Counted from the first letter of the stretch, positions 45,493 to 54,064 are shown. The stretch: DNA of 64,000 bases from an uncultured cyanobacterium (GCA_937944885.1 CALFBB010000006.1:33172-97171), one strand, 5' to 3'. The notes: generated from the sequence alone by a model not told the origin. Numbers and translations are program-made.

Positions 45493-47154
45493 CTAAACCA
45501 GGGGCAGGAGCAGCCGCGAGCAGGTATCACCACCGCTATGGAGGGTGAGAGTAACAATGCGGGCCTCAACTAATCGTTCCTCTCTCACCGGGGATCCCGT
45601 GCCCGTATTCACCGGGTAGGCAGGGAAGCAAGCCCCACTCAGGCTGAGGCGCAAGGCATGGCCCCGAGGAATACGAATACAGGTGGGTTGGCATTCTAGG
45701 GTGATGGGGGTGTTGGGTTGGACATTCTGTACCCGCCGGTAGCCTTGGGTAAGGGTATAAACCTGACCATCGGGTCTCACGTCTGAAATGACAGCACACA
45801 GATCAAAACTGGGGCTATCGGCTTCGACATAAAGTTCCAGGCTCAGTTCCCCTGCCAGTACCCAATCGGTCTCTAAGGGTGGGGTAGTGTAGGTGAGAAT
45901 ATCGGTGCGGCAATCCAAAGCAGAACGCTCCTGCGGGCCAGGAGGATGGACCAAGTGACCACCCAGAGCCGGCACAGGTCGCCAAGGATCGTGGACAAAG
46001 GTATCGGATTGAGCCTCTGCACAAGGTTCCGGCTGCAGGGATCCTTCCGCCTCCGACAAAGCCGCCAGGCCAGAGCTCTGCAAGTAAAAAAATTGGGGCT
46101 GCGGGGTGGGCCAAGTTTCAAAACCACGCCACCGGTTGGATCCCATCTCAAACAGTTGTACAGGCAGTTCCTGCAGAATGCCGGTATCTTTGCCCTTGAG
46201 GAACTGGTCGAACCACCGTATTTGCAGGCGATCGATGGGGCTGACCGCCGCCGGTCCAAAATCCATAGTCCCCACTCTGCGTCCCCAAAGCAGGTGGGAC
46301 CAGGGACCGATGATCAAATGTTGGGGGTTTTGGCTGCGGGCAACCATCTCCTTGTACAGCCGGATATTCCCCGTCAGGTAGCTATCGAACCAACCGGCAA
46401 TGTGTAACATAGGCAGATCCACTGCCTCTAGGTGGGGGGAAAGCTTGCGCCAGTAGTCATCCTGCTCAGGATGCTCCAGCCAATCAAAGTAGTAAGATTG
46501 GGGCGCGTACTGCTGCAAGACCCCCGGTTTGACCGGGATTGGGTCGTAAAGAGGTAGGTTACGGGAGGCTTTGAAAAGCGCCTGGTAAGCATTGGCATCT
46601 CCCCTCAAACGGGCCCCTTCAGCCTCTAGCTGGATGGCCCAACCCAAGTTGCTCTGAAAGCGGAAGGCCCCCCCTTCATAGGCGGCATCTGCATAGAGGT
46701 CATAGGGCATCATTGCCGGGCAAAGGGTCTTCAAAGCCACCGGACGGGTGGAAGCAGCATAGAGTTGGGTCATGCCCTGGTAGGAAAACCCATACATGCC
46801 TACAGAGCCATTGCTGCCGGGTAGGGTTGCCGCCCAGTTGACCGTATCGAAGCCATCATCGGCCTCGGCCCGAAAGGGATAGAAGGATCCCTTGGAGGTT
46901 CCCCGTCCGCGCACATCTTGAATGACCACAATGTAGCCCTGGGCCGCGTACCAACGGGGATGAGCATAGACCACCGTAGAGGCAATAGAACGGCCATAGG
47001 GCTGTCGCATCAACAGAACTGGATAGGTACCTTCAGCTTGCGGGCGATACACATCGGCATCCAATTGGATACCGTCCCGGGTGAACATAGAAACGGTTTC
47101 GCGGGGACGAACAGGCAGCATGGACTTGGAGAAGAACGAATCGATGAAAGGCAT
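45493..47154 (-). CDS. CocE/NonD-family hydrolase (X-Pro dipeptidyl-peptidase type)
   Basis: 553-residue alpha/beta hydrolase. The N-terminal catalytic domain has RQPYGRSIASTVVYAHPRWY, IVVIQDVRGRGTSKGSFYPF and the nucleophile elbow YGFSYQGMTQ, followed by HIAGWFDSYL with the catalytic Asp and GPWSHLLWG. The C-terminal jelly-roll (X-Pro dipeptidyl-peptidase C-terminal type) completes the fold. Members hydrolyse esters or peptides; the substrate here is not predictable. The GTG at 47166 is possible, but ATG 47154 follows AGGTGG at a good distance. The upstream frame at 47167-47435 looks like a gene remnant. Confidence 0.88.
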   Translation of the reverse strand: MPFIDSFFSKSMLPVRPRETVSMFTRDGIQLDADVYRPQAEGTYPVLLMRQPYGRSIASTVVYAHPRWYAAQGYIVVIQDVRGRGTSKGSFYPFRAEADDGFDTVNWAATLPGSNGSVGMYGFSYQGMTQLYAASTRPVALKTLCPAMMPYDLYADAAYEGGAFRFQSNLGWAIQLEAEGARLRGDANAYQALFKASRNLPLYDPIPVKPGVLQQYAPQSYYFDWLEHPEQDDYWRKLSPHLEAVDLPMLHIAGWFDSYLTGNIRLYKEMVARSQNPQHLIIGPWSHLLWGRRVGTMDFGPAAVSPIDRLQIRWFDQFLKGKDTGILQELPVQLFEMGSNRWRGFETWPTPQPQFFYLQSSGLAALSEAEGSLQPEPCAEAQSDTFVHDPWRPVPALGGHLVHPPGPQERSALDCRTDILTYTTPPLETDWVLAGELSLELYVEADSPSFDLCAVISDVRPDGQVYTLTQGYRRVQNVQPNTPITLECQPTCIRIPRGHALRLSLSGACFPAYPVNTGTGSPVREERLVEARIVTLTLHSGGDTCSRLLLPLV

Positions 47155-47166
47155 CCCTGCACCCAC

Positions 47167-47435
47167 CTGATGATCTTAAGGCAGTTTGAGTTAAGCTGCC
47201 GAAAGAGGCGTTCTCCAGCACCCTGCCGTAGATCATCCTCGTCCAGTCCCGCACAAATATCTTCGGGTTTCACCCAAAGGATGGGAACCTGAGCCTGCCG
47301 CAACTCAGGGATCAAGGTTTTCAGAGGGCCGATCGAAGCGCGGGCCGGGGTCACATCCACACCGATACTGGCCAACCAACCATCGGGATGACCGATCCAG
47401 GGGCGCAATCTCTCATACAAAATTCCTAAGCTCAA
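47167..47435 (-). pseudogene. Remnant of an isochorismatase-like cysteine hydrolase
   Basis: On the minus strand the frame encodes HPDGWLASIGVDVTPARASI, PLKTLIPELRQAQVPILWVK, which resembles the N-terminal third of isochorismatase-like cysteine hydrolases. The catalytic Asp region that should precede it (D-x-Q-N) is missing, there is no ATG, and the reading then diverges and runs out of frame into the hydrolase start. The normal family length is about 200-250 residues. It is most likely a decayed gene truncated at both ends, perhaps once in the same operon as the CocE gene. Identification is from pattern memory. Confidence 0.45.
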
Positions 47436-47532
47436 GGCAGCATTTTTCTAGACCGAGTACCGGCCTTAAATCTCCTCACCCTGGGGTGCCGTTCCCCACG
47501 TTATGCTGTAAAGACGAAGATTGTGTAGAAAC

Positions 47533-47706
47533 ATGAACATCCTCCGTCAATACGTCTTCCCGGCTCTCCTCCTGCTGGTGTTTCTATTTACTCTTGTGGT
47601 GGTTAGTATCCGCTCGTTTCTGCCGGGAGATATGGCTCAACCGGCCCCGATGGAAGATCTAACCCCGGTAGCCCTCACTCCTGTACTGATGTCTGGGCAT
47701 GGCTGA
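47533..47706 (+). CDS. 57-residue membrane protein upstream of the acetyltransferase
   Basis: MNILRQYVFPALLLLVFLFT, then VVVSIRSFLPGDMAQPAPME and a short tail. One N-terminal membrane helix. Its end overlaps the GNAT gene by 8 bp, which supports a real, coupled gene. The frame is open from a TTG at 47521, but the ATG at 47533 is clearer. No strong ribosome site. No family recognised with certainty. Confidence 0.6.
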   Translation: MNILRQYVFPALLLLVFLFTLVVVSIRSFLPGDMAQPAPMEDLTPVALTPVLMSGHG

Positions 47707-48208
47707 ACCAGGGATCCTCTTGCCCCCTGGCTACCGCTGGCGCATTGGTTCTGCTTGGGATCGGCCCCGCCTCCGACAAGCTCTTCAAGCAACCCTCCAG
47801 GAATCCTTCCCCCAGCAAACCCACTGGGATCACCTGGAAACAACGCTGGATCGACTGTTTAATCCACCCCATACCCCCTGCTGGTGGATCCTCAAAGAAG
47901 ACAGTGGAGAAGCTGTGGGCTGCGTTTGGGCAGGCATTTCCACAGACCAAGCCACAAATCAGCGGGTAGCCTACATTTTTTTGCTCTGGGTGGATCCCAG
48001 ACATCGGCGGCAAGGGCTGGGCAAGGCCCTCATTCAACAAGTAGAACGCTGGGGATCCCAGCAGCAGCTGGCGGCCATTACGCTGCAAGTCTACCGTCAT
48101 AACCAGGCTGCCCTTAGCTTTTATCAACAGGCAGACTTCACTGTGCAAGGCTACTGGCTTCATAAAGCCCTCAGCCCGACCCTTCCTGAAAATCATGAAG
48201 TTTTGTAA
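47699..48208 (+). CDS. GNAT-family N-acetyltransferase
   Basis: 169 residues. The GNAT core has AYIFLLWVDPRHRRQGLGKALIQQVE, with the acetyl-CoA loop RRQGLG (motif A), followed by LQVYRHNQAALSFYQQADF (motif B). This resembles RimI-type or small-molecule acetyltransferases; the acceptor is unknown. It overlaps the preceding small membrane protein gene by 8 bp and the PCD gene follows 67 bp on, possibly in one transcript. Confidence 0.88.
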   Translation: MAEPGILLPPGYRWRIGSAWDRPRLRQALQATLQESFPQQTHWDHLETTLDRLFNPPHTPCWWILKEDSGEAVGCVWAGISTDQATNQRVAYIFLLWVDPRHRRQGLGKALIQQVERWGSQQQLAAITLQVYRHNQAALSFYQQADFTVQGYWLHKALSPTLPENHEVL

Positions 48209-48275
48209 ATAAGCTGGGATCCGCTTCCGCTTGCCCTTTTGATGAAGACGATGGCGTTGACTGGAGGAAGCATCC

Positions 48276-48566
48276 ATGTCCAGACCTGTCAAACTCAGCG
48301 AAACCGAGATCCATGCCAAACTAGAGGCCCTGCCCGGGTGGTCTTTACAGGGGGGAAAACTGCATCGCCAGTTTCAATTTGCCTCTTTTGTAGAGGCTTT
48401 CGGCTGGATGAGCAGCGTTGCTTTGGTGGCCGAGAGCATGGGGCATCACCCGGATTGGAGCAATGTCTACAATCGTGTCAGCGTGGACCTTAACACCCAC
48501 GACGTTGGGGGCATCACAGAGTTGGACTTCACTCTGGCCCAGCGCATGAGCGAGTTGGCCAATTGA
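48276..48566 (+). CDS. phhB: Pterin-4a-carbinolamine dehydratase
   Basis: 96-residue enzyme (PCD/DCoH family) that dehydrates 4a-hydroxytetrahydropterin. It shows the conserved histidine stretch in ESMGHHPDWSNVYNRVSVDL followed by LNTHDVGGITELDF, the family signature (E-x-x-x-HHP-x-x). A strong GGAGGA ribosome site precedes the ATG. No aromatic amino-acid hydroxylase is nearby, so it may recycle pterins or act as the moonlighting PCD seen in cyanobacteria. Confidence 0.93.
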   Translation: MSRPVKLSETEIHAKLEALPGWSLQGGKLHRQFQFASFVEAFGWMSSVALVAESMGHHPDWSNVYNRVSVDLNTHDVGGITELDFTLAQRMSELAN

Positions 48567-48615
48567 CATCCTCTCCCCACCAATCGAAGTCAATCAAAGA
48601 TTGTGCGTGGAGACT

Positions 48616-48633
48616 CCCTGGGTCACCCCAGGG
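48616..48633 (+). terminator. Hairpin after the PCD gene
   Basis: CCCTGGG (48616-48622) pairs with CCCAGGG (48627-48633) around a TCAC loop, followed by ATTT. It lies 50 bp after the stop at 48566. The short T-run makes it a weak terminator candidate. Confidence 0.5.
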
Positions 48634-48918
48634 ATTTCCTGCTTCTTAAGCTCTTTTGGCAGGCTGCGCACAACCTAAGCTCTACACCACCTCCCCCAAG
48701 CCTTTGGCTAAAGGGCTATGCACCGCTGACGCGAGGGGCGGAGTACCACAACGGATCCCGGTAGATTCTTTCTCAGGACTTACCCCTATCCATAGGCTGT
48801 GAATCCCTTCAAGCTAAGTTTTGAGAGGGATCCCTTTTTGGGACCAAATCAGATTTGTGTTGGGATCCATCCCCATTGGTCTGGTAGACTGTACACAAGG
48901 TTAAGAAATGATAATTTT
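48634..48918. other. Leader region of the ycf39-like gene
   Basis: The gap between the PCD stop (48566) and the ATG at 48919 is 352 bp. Apart from the hairpin it shows only an AT-rich stretch just before the ATG (TTAAGAAATGATAATTTT). The frame is open back to 48799, but that part reads like untranslated leader. No riboswitch motif seen. Confidence 0.5.
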
Positions 48919-49875
48919 ATGAAAGTTCTGGTTGTGGGGGCGACAGGGACGCTAGGCCGGCAAGTGGTGCGGCGAGCCATTGAAGAGGGGCATCAGGTGA
49001 CCTGTCTGGTACGAAACCCCGCCAAGGCAGCTTTCTTAAGTGAGTGGGGAGCCCACCTCAAGGTCGGTAATCTACTCCAACCGAGCACAATTCAGGCGGC
49101 TATGGAGGGAGCTGAAGCTGTCATCGACTGTGCCACGGTGCGGGTAACCGATAGCCTTAGTGCTCGTCAGGTGGATTGGGACGGCAAAGTGGCTCTGATC
49201 AATGCAGCACGAGCTGCTCAAGTGGGCCATTTTGTATTCTTCTCGATTATGGGCGCCCACAATGAGTATGCTAATGTGCCGCTGATGAATTTTAAGCACC
49301 ACATTGAGAAGTATCTGATGGGATCCCAGCTGCCTTACACGATCTTTCGGACAGCAGGCTTCATGCAGGGGTTAATTGGTCAGTACGCTATCCCCATTTT
49401 GGAAGAACAAATGGTTTGGGTAACCAGTGAAACGGTGCCCACTGCCTATTTAGATACATTAGATGCAGCGCGATTTGCGGTACGTGCCCTCAGTGTGGAA
49501 GCAGCCAAGTACCGGGTTTTCCCACTAGCAGGGCCAAAAGCCTGGACAGCTCGAGAAGTGATCGCCTTGTGTGAACAGCTATCTGGGAAGAAAGCCAAAG
49601 TCAGTACCATGCCACTGGGGTTATTGCGAGGAGCACGCAAGGTAGCACAGTTCTTTCAATGGAGCTGGAATATTGCTGACCGGCTTGCTTTTGCGGAGGT
49701 CATTGCTGCTCAAGAGCCGATGCACGCCGATATGACCACTGTTTATGAAACTTTGGGGGTGGATCCCGCATCAGTGACTACGTTGGAGGATTACCTAGCG
49801 GAGTATTTCCAGAAAATGTTGAGGCGCATCCGCGAGCTCAAGGTTAAGCAGCCCAAGGTAAAAACCCCATTTTGA
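48919..49875 (+). CDS. ycf39: Ycf39/NmrA-type NAD(P)-binding photosystem II assembly factor
   Basis: 318 residues of the atypical short-chain dehydrogenase class. The Rossmann motif MKVLVVGATGTLGRQVVRRA is right at the start; then LKVGNLLQPSTIQAAMEGAE, VGHFVFFSIMGAHNEYANVP, FKHHIEKYLMGSQLPYTIFR and GFMQGLIGQYAIPILEE. This pattern is characteristic of cyanobacterial/plastid Ycf39 and HCF244, which help insert chlorophyll into newly made D1 with high-light-inducible proteins. The start at 48919 is chosen for the Rossmann motif. A short signal-peptide gene follows 12 bp downstream. Confidence 0.9.
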   Translation: MKVLVVGATGTLGRQVVRRAIEEGHQVTCLVRNPAKAAFLSEWGAHLKVGNLLQPSTIQAAMEGAEAVIDCATVRVTDSLSARQVDWDGKVALINAARAAQVGHFVFFSIMGAHNEYANVPLMNFKHHIEKYLMGSQLPYTIFRTAGFMQGLIGQYAIPILEEQMVWVTSETVPTAYLDTLDAARFAVRALSVEAAKYRVFPLAGPKAWTAREVIALCEQLSGKKAKVSTMPLGLLRGARKVAQFFQWSWNIADRLAFAEVIAAQEPMHADMTTVYETLGVDPASVTTLEDYLAEYFQKMLRRIRELKVKQPKVKTPF

Positions 49876-49887
49876 GGAGCGGACGGT

Positions 49888-50136
49888 GTGCATACCTTGG
49901 CAGTGGTGCTCCCACTGCTTCTACTTGCCCTTACACTGCAGCAGTTTTGCAAACTACCGGTGCTGACTTGCCAACTCAACGGGGCTGGCAGCCAGCGTAG
50001 TGGATTCCTAGAAGCTGTAGCAGGTACCACCTCTTATTCCTGCCAAATAAAGGTGGAGTTCAATTGGCCAAGGAAGCTGCTCCAGAGAGTCTTTCACCGG
50101 TTGGGCTTGGATAAGCGATCCACTGCCACCAGCTAA
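49888..50136 (+). CDS. Candidate small secreted or membrane protein after ycf39
   Basis: 82 residues from a GTG start at 49888, with an excellent GAGGAG ribosome site (49874-49879) eight bases upstream, overlapping the ycf39 stop region. The N-terminus MHTLAVVLPLLLLALTLQQF is a clear hydrophobic signal or anchor, and the rest has three cysteines and a basic C-terminus. It overlaps the convergent gene by 4 bp. No family recognised. The ribosome site and hydrophobic leader support coding, but there is no homology evidence. Confidence 0.5.
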   Translation: MHTLAVVLPLLLLALTLQQFCKLPVLTCQLNGAGSQRSGFLEAVAGTTSYSCQIKVEFNWPRKLLQRVFHRLGLDKRSTATS

Positions 50137-50537
50137 TTTTTCCCTTCGGCCAAGCGCCGCTCTATATCCTGAAAGGTATTTAGCAGTAGGCGGCGAGCTT
50201 CTAACTTCCAACCCCAGCGCTGTACCCCTATCGCAATAGCCCCTCCGGCAACAGCAGCAACCCAACCCAGCGGCTGACCCAAAAAGCCTTCCAACAAGCC
50301 CAACCCACTCACTCCCCAGAAGGGCAGGGCGACTGTTTGCCTTTGGCCCTCAATCCAACGCTCCAGCCAGCTACCCCTATGGATCTCGGCTTCTAATGCC
50401 TGACGGATTTGTTGCTGCTCTGTGGCAGAAACAGTAAGTCCAATCTTGCGACGGAGCTTCTCAACCTTGCGAGCAGGGGTACTGTACTCGGTGAGCTCAT
50501 CTTCGGCCATCATGATCAGCCGTCTGAGTTGTGACAT
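50133..50537 (-). CDS. Hypothetical membrane protein
   Basis: 134 residues from ATG 50537 (MSQLRRLIMMAEDELTEYST); the frame also runs from 50558. The N-terminal third is helical and charged, followed by two hydrophobic segments (ALPFWGVSGLGLLEGFLG and GWVAAVAGGAIAIGVQRWGW) and a basic helix. Family unrecognised. Convergent by 4 bp with the gene at 49888. Confidence 0.62.
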   Translation of the reverse strand: MSQLRRLIMMAEDELTEYSTPARKVEKLRRKIGLTVSATEQQQIRQALEAEIHRGSWLERWIEGQRQTVALPFWGVSGLGLLEGFLGQPLGWVAAVAGGAIAIGVQRWGWKLEARRLLLNTFQDIERRLAEGKN

Positions 50538-50666
50538 AGGATCCCTTAGCGCTATCACTTGTCTAGATCCAGTATGAAGCCAGAAGAGATAAGAAAAAAC
50601 AGCGAGGAATCCAGACGGGTTAACCTGCTTTTGCTGTCAATTCACTCCGGGTTGCAGCAGATAGCA

Positions 50667-50951
50667 CTAGGCCATTTGCTCCGGCCAAACCAAATCCTGT
50701 TCTACGCTAATCTGGCGATTCAGTAACGCAGTGGTCAGCCGGTCCAGCATCTCTAGGTCAAGCTCGGAGCAGGGCTGCCGAAACAGTAGCTCGTTGATCA
50801 GGTTTTCTTGACCCCAACTGAGGAACCCTTGGCGGAGCACTTGCTCGACAACTGCTGCCAGGCTTTGGGTGGGTGAGTCTGGGTTAGAAGCGTAGGTAAG
50901 CATGTCAGATTCCGATGTCACTTCAGGTTTTGTTATTTCTGTCAAGGTCAT
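50667..50951 (-). CDS. Small hypothetical protein (94 residues)
   Basis: The residues SLAAVVEQVLRQGFLSWGQE and LDLEMLDRLTTALLNRQISV look like a compact all-helical domain. It lies 7 bp downstream of the 64-residue gene on the same strand, so the two form a small transcription unit. I do not recognise the family. Its sequence is well composed, with no low-complexity runs, which supports coding. Confidence 0.6.
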   Translation of the reverse strand: MTLTEITKPEVTSESDMLTYASNPDSPTQSLAAVVEQVLRQGFLSWGQENLINELLFRQPCSELDLEMLDRLTTALLNRQISVEQDLVWPEQMA

Positions 50952-50958
50952 CTCAGGG

Positions 50959-51153
50959 TTATTTCAGATAGCGCTGTTCAACTTGCGCTAGGGAGAACGG
51001 GTGGGCCTTAGGCTTGCCCCCGTCAGAAGAGGAGGTGTCTTGCTTCCACCCAAAGGAAATCCCTCGCAGCTCACCCAAGGGTAGGTTCTCAGACAACACA
51101 GCCGCCAATCGGTAAGTACGGTAATCAAGGGTTAAATCTAAGTTACTTTCCAT
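50959..51153 (-). CDS. Small hypothetical protein (64 residues)
   Basis: Starts MESNLDLTLDYRTYRLAAVL and ends in LAQVEQRYLK. First gene of the pair with 50667-50951. Acidic N-terminus, mixed beta/alpha pattern. Unknown family; coding is suggested by the tight spacing to the next frame. The 273 bp upstream (51154-51426) show nothing recognisable. Confidence 0.5.
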   Translation of the reverse strand: MESNLDLTLDYRTYRLAAVLSENLPLGELRGISFGWKQDTSSSDGGKPKAHPFSLAQVEQRYLK

Positions 51154-51426
51154 CCGTATCTATCCTGTATCCCTATCGTTGATGTCTCTATCTTGGCAAA
51201 TTAATCGAGAAAGATCAGGGAAATACCGAAAATATACTTAAGCGTTTTCTATGAATTCTCTACGTGATTTGGCGTAGACTCAGTAGTATCCCAGATGCTC
51301 CCTATACTTTTTTCTATTTGACGACCCCTATCCCCCTCCTCCTTCCTCTGCAGGGGAGAGATTCTTGTAGCATTAAAAACATTAGTACCAAGGGAGGTTA
51401 GCGGGATACTGCTGAGGGGAAAGTTT

Positions 51427-51804
51427 TCACGGATCCCAGCCCAGCAAAGCGGAGATCTCTGCAGCCAGGGTGGCGGCATTGAAGGGTTTGCTGATGCAGC
51501 CATCGGCTGCCAAACAAGCAAAGGAGCTATCTTGAGCATCCTTCACCTTTGCTGTTAGGAAGATCACCGGGATCCCGCGGGTTTCTGGACGGGAGCGCAA
51601 CTGGGCCAAGGTGGTTGGGCCATCCATCTCTGGCATCATTACATCCAGCAGAATCGCTTCCGGTTGCTCTTGAGCTGCTTTTTGGATCCCTTCTGGGCCA
51701 GATTCTGCTGTTAATACCTCCCACCCGGCCAAGTTTTCCAGGATGAGCTTAGTCATTTCCCAGATGTCAGGCTCGTCGTCAATGATGAGCAGACGATGGG
51801 TCAT
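51427..51804 (-). CDS. Stand-alone response-regulator receiver protein
   Basis: 125-residue CheY-like receiver domain without an output domain. Acidic pocket IIDDEPD, phosphorylation site Asp in ILLDVMMPEMDG, conserved Thr in VIFLTAK and Lys in CISKPF. It overlaps by 4 bp the second receiver gene upstream. No histidine kinase lies nearby. Single-domain receivers in cyanobacteria often act in motility or phototaxis relays or as phosphate sinks; which is not known here. Confidence 0.9.
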   Translation of the reverse strand: MTHRLLIIDDEPDIWEMTKLILENLAGWEVLTAESGPEGIQKAAQEQPEAILLDVMMPEMDGPTTLAQLRSRPETRGIPVIFLTAKVKDAQDSSFACLAADGCISKPFNAATLAAEISALLGWDP

Positions 51805-52175
51805 AAAGCTTTGGCCAGCAGTTGGTGTACCCGTTCTTGGAATTCTGCCGGACTGATGCGTCCTTTGGTAAAGACTTGGGTGAGTTCAGATTCTAGGTGA
51901 ACCCGCTCCCTGTGCTCCACATCACGGGCGGTATAGATCAAAACGGGAATGGGTTTGGCGGGGGGGTGTTGCTCTAACCACTCCAGCAGGGCAAAACCTT
52001 TATCTCCGGTCAGCTCCAAGTCTAGGATGATCAGATCCGGTGCTGAGGTTTGACAGTGCTCGATGGCGCTGCGGGCCGAGGGGAAGGTGACAAATTCCGT
52101 ACCCTCTCGCTCCAGCAAGGCGGCAAGCATGTAAGCAAGGTTGGGATCATCCTCGACAATGAACACCCGTTGCAT
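51801..52175 (-). CDS. Stand-alone response-regulator receiver protein
   Basis: 124-residue receiver: FIVEDDPNLAYML acidic pocket, Asp in LIILDLELTGDKG as phospho-acceptor, Thr in VLIYTARD, and Lys in VFTKGR. Unlike the downstream partner, the usual Met/Pro loop after the Asp is replaced by ELTGD. The two genes overlap (ATGA) and form a pair. No kinase in the window is an obvious partner. Confidence 0.9.
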   Translation of the reverse strand: MQRVFIVEDDPNLAYMLAALLEREGTEFVTFPSARSAIEHCQTSAPDLIILDLELTGDKGFALLEWLEQHPPAKPIPVLIYTARDVEHRERVHLESELTQVFTKGRISPAEFQERVHQLLAKAL

Positions 52176-52194
52176 TGTCCACCCTAAGCATTAA

Positions 52195-52218
52195 GAACTT
52201 TGATAGGAACTTTGATAG
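52195..52218. repeat. Perfect 12-bp tandem duplication
   Basis: GAACTTTGATAG occurs at 52195-52206 and 52207-52218, 20 bp upstream of the receiver gene start (minus strand). Confidence 0.9.
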
Positions 52219-52291
52219 AAACCTTGGCTCAAACCAAGCTACCAAACCTAGCTTAGCGAGGCGGTGGGGTAAAAGTAGAGAAAAATCAAAA

Positions 52292-52768
52292 TCAATCCTC
52301 GGCCTCGCTGCTAACAAAAGCCGGAGCATCAGACCCTGAGGATTCCAGGGCATGTTTTAGGGTGTGCCAAGCCAAGTTGGCGCATTTTATCCGGACAGGA
52401 AACTGGGCTACTCCTTTCATAACATTGAGGGCCCTTTGCTCGCGTGGAAACTCTTCTCCTCCCCGCATCATGGCCTGAAACCGCTCGATCAACTGCAGTG
52501 CCTCCGGCACGGTTCGCCCGCGCATGGCATCCGCCATCAAGTCTGCTGAAGCTAGGGCGATAGCACAGCCTTCCCCCTCAAATTTCACATCGGCAATCCG
52601 CTCTTGGTTGGGATCCAGTTGCAACGTCAGATCAATGGTGTCGCCACAGGAGGGATTATGTCCGCGCTGGTAACAATGTACAGGGTCCACTTTGCCGCGG
52701 TTATGGGGCTTTTTGTATCGCTCCAGAATGACTTGCTGATAAAGTCCGCGCAGGTTATCTAAAGGCAT
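52292..52768 (-). CDS. sufU: SufU-type iron-sulfur cluster assembly scaffold
   Basis: 158 residues from ATG 52768 (MPLDNLRGLYQQVILERYKK). The NifU-N/IscU fold shows HNPSCGDTIDLTLQL, FEGEGCAIALASADLMADAM and the late RIKCANLAWHTLKHAL, giving the three conserved cysteines. The insertion around MMRGGEEFPREQRAL is typical of SufU rather than IscU. It would accept sulfur from SufS and pass clusters on. A suf operon is not adjacent. Confidence 0.9.
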   Translation of the reverse strand: MPLDNLRGLYQQVILERYKKPHNRGKVDPVHCYQRGHNPSCGDTIDLTLQLDPNQERIADVKFEGEGCAIALASADLMADAMRGRTVPEALQLIERFQAMMRGGEEFPREQRALNVMKGVAQFPVRIKCANLAWHTLKHALESSGSDAPAFVSSEAED

Positions 52769-52867
52769 TCCTACTCCGGCTACCAAGACTTAAGAAAGGC
52801 TAATGGATAAGGTATGTTCCTTTTAATCTGATCTTAGCCCTATTCTTGACTGAGCTTCGGCAGAGAA

Positions 52868-54064
52868 CTAGTAGAAGAACTCTTGCCAGCGCACGGGTTT
52901 GAGCCGGCGCATGTAGAGCCAATCAAACAGGTTTTTCAGAACGGTAGCCAGATAGCCCCGCCCAATCCATGGGCCTTTCTTGGCCACTGCAATACGGTTG
53001 CCCACGGTTACACACACAAAGGCAGTGGCTTGCGGGCGATAGGGAATCAGGGGTTGACCGCGGATCAGCCGCAGCAGGTTTTGGGCAGCAATCGGGGCCT
53101 GCCGCACGGCATAGACTCCAATCTTGGGCAACAGCCGCGCTGGGGATCCCCAGATAAAATCAGCACAGTCTCCCATGGCCAGGATCTGCTCCGATCCCTT
53201 CACCCGCAGATACTCATCCACCAGTAGACCTCCTGAGGATCCCAGCGGTAAGCCAACCTCAGACAGCCACTGCGGTGCCTGCAACCCGCCGGCCCAGAGA
53301 CGGGTTTGCGCTACCAACTCCCTGCCATCCGCCAGCCAAACTTGCTCTGGGCCCAAGGCTTTCACCTGACATTCCGACCAAATTTCCACCCCCAAGCGAC
53401 GGATCGCAGCTTCGATGGAACGACTAAAGCGGTTATCTCCTTCAGGAGCAATGCCAGCAGCCAGAGAGCGGTTGCGGTTGATCAACACAAATCGCGCTTG
53501 AGTCAGAGGGATCCCGGTTTCGCGACTCATCTGTTGACAGAGATCGTAGAGTTCCCCCATCAGCTCAGTACCGGTACAACCTCCCCCCACCACAACAAAC
53601 GTGAGCAGTCCCGGTGTTGGATCCCCCTGGGCTGCCCGTCGCCAACACTTTTGGATCCAGCTGTAGGCCGCCAGCAGTTGCTCGGCAGGACGAATCGTAA
53701 AAGCATGTTGGATCCCCTCGATGGGGCGCAGCTCCCGGCCTACATTCACCAGCAAGTAGTTGTAGACAAGCCTTTGCAGACCCCTCTCCGTTTGCACCGT
53801 CAGGGTTTGGGCCTGGGGCTGGATCTGGGTCACCCGCCCCTGAACGTACTCTGCCCTGTTGGCTTGAATGTGCTCCAATAGCGGGATCCGCACCAAGTCC
53901 AGAGAAAAACGGCCACTTAAAAGGCGGGTGGACATCCCAGAATTGACGATATAGGGGTAAGGATTGATGGCAATCACCCCTGCCTGACCTTTCAGGGTTC
54001 GCAAAGCCTCAATAGCCCCATAGCCGCATCCGGCCAGAATTACGGTGGGTAGGGATCCTGTCAT
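52868..54064 (-). CDS. ndh: Type II NADH dehydrogenase-like oxidoreductase
   Basis: 398-residue FAD flavoprotein of the NDH-2 family that feeds electrons from NAD(P)H into the quinone pool without pumping protons. Two nucleotide folds are visible: VILAGCGYGAIEALRTL at the N-terminus and TFVVVGGGCTGTELMGELYD in the middle. LAMGDCADF marks the FAD-contacting C-terminal motif and GRGYLATVLKNLFDWLYMRR is the membrane-anchoring end. Cyanobacterial NDH-2s are thought to sense redox. 148 bp upstream is the BicA-like gene on the same strand. Confidence 0.87.
   Translation of the reverse strand: MTGSLPTVILAGCGYGAIEALRTLKGQAGVIAINPYPYIVNSGMSTRLLSGRFSLDLVRIPLLEHIQANRAEYVQGRVTQIQPQAQTLTVQTERGLQRLVYNYLLVNVGRELRPIEGIQHAFTIRPAEQLLAAYSWIQKCWRRAAQGDPTPGLLTFVVVGGGCTGTELMGELYDLCQQMSRETGIPLTQARFVLINRNRSLAAGIAPEGDNRFSRSIEAAIRRLGVEIWSECQVKALGPEQVWLADGRELVAQTRLWAGGLQAPQWLSEVGLPLGSSGGLLVDEYLRVKGSEQILAMGDCADFIWGSPARLLPKIGVYAVRQAPIAAQNLLRLIRGQPLIPYRPQATAFVCVTVGNRIAVAKKGPWIGRGYLATVLKNLFDWLYMRRLKPVRWQEFFY

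Noticed and set aside
51249..51539. 96-codon minus-strand frame
   Set aside because: Mostly overlaps the receiver gene at 51427-51804 in another frame.
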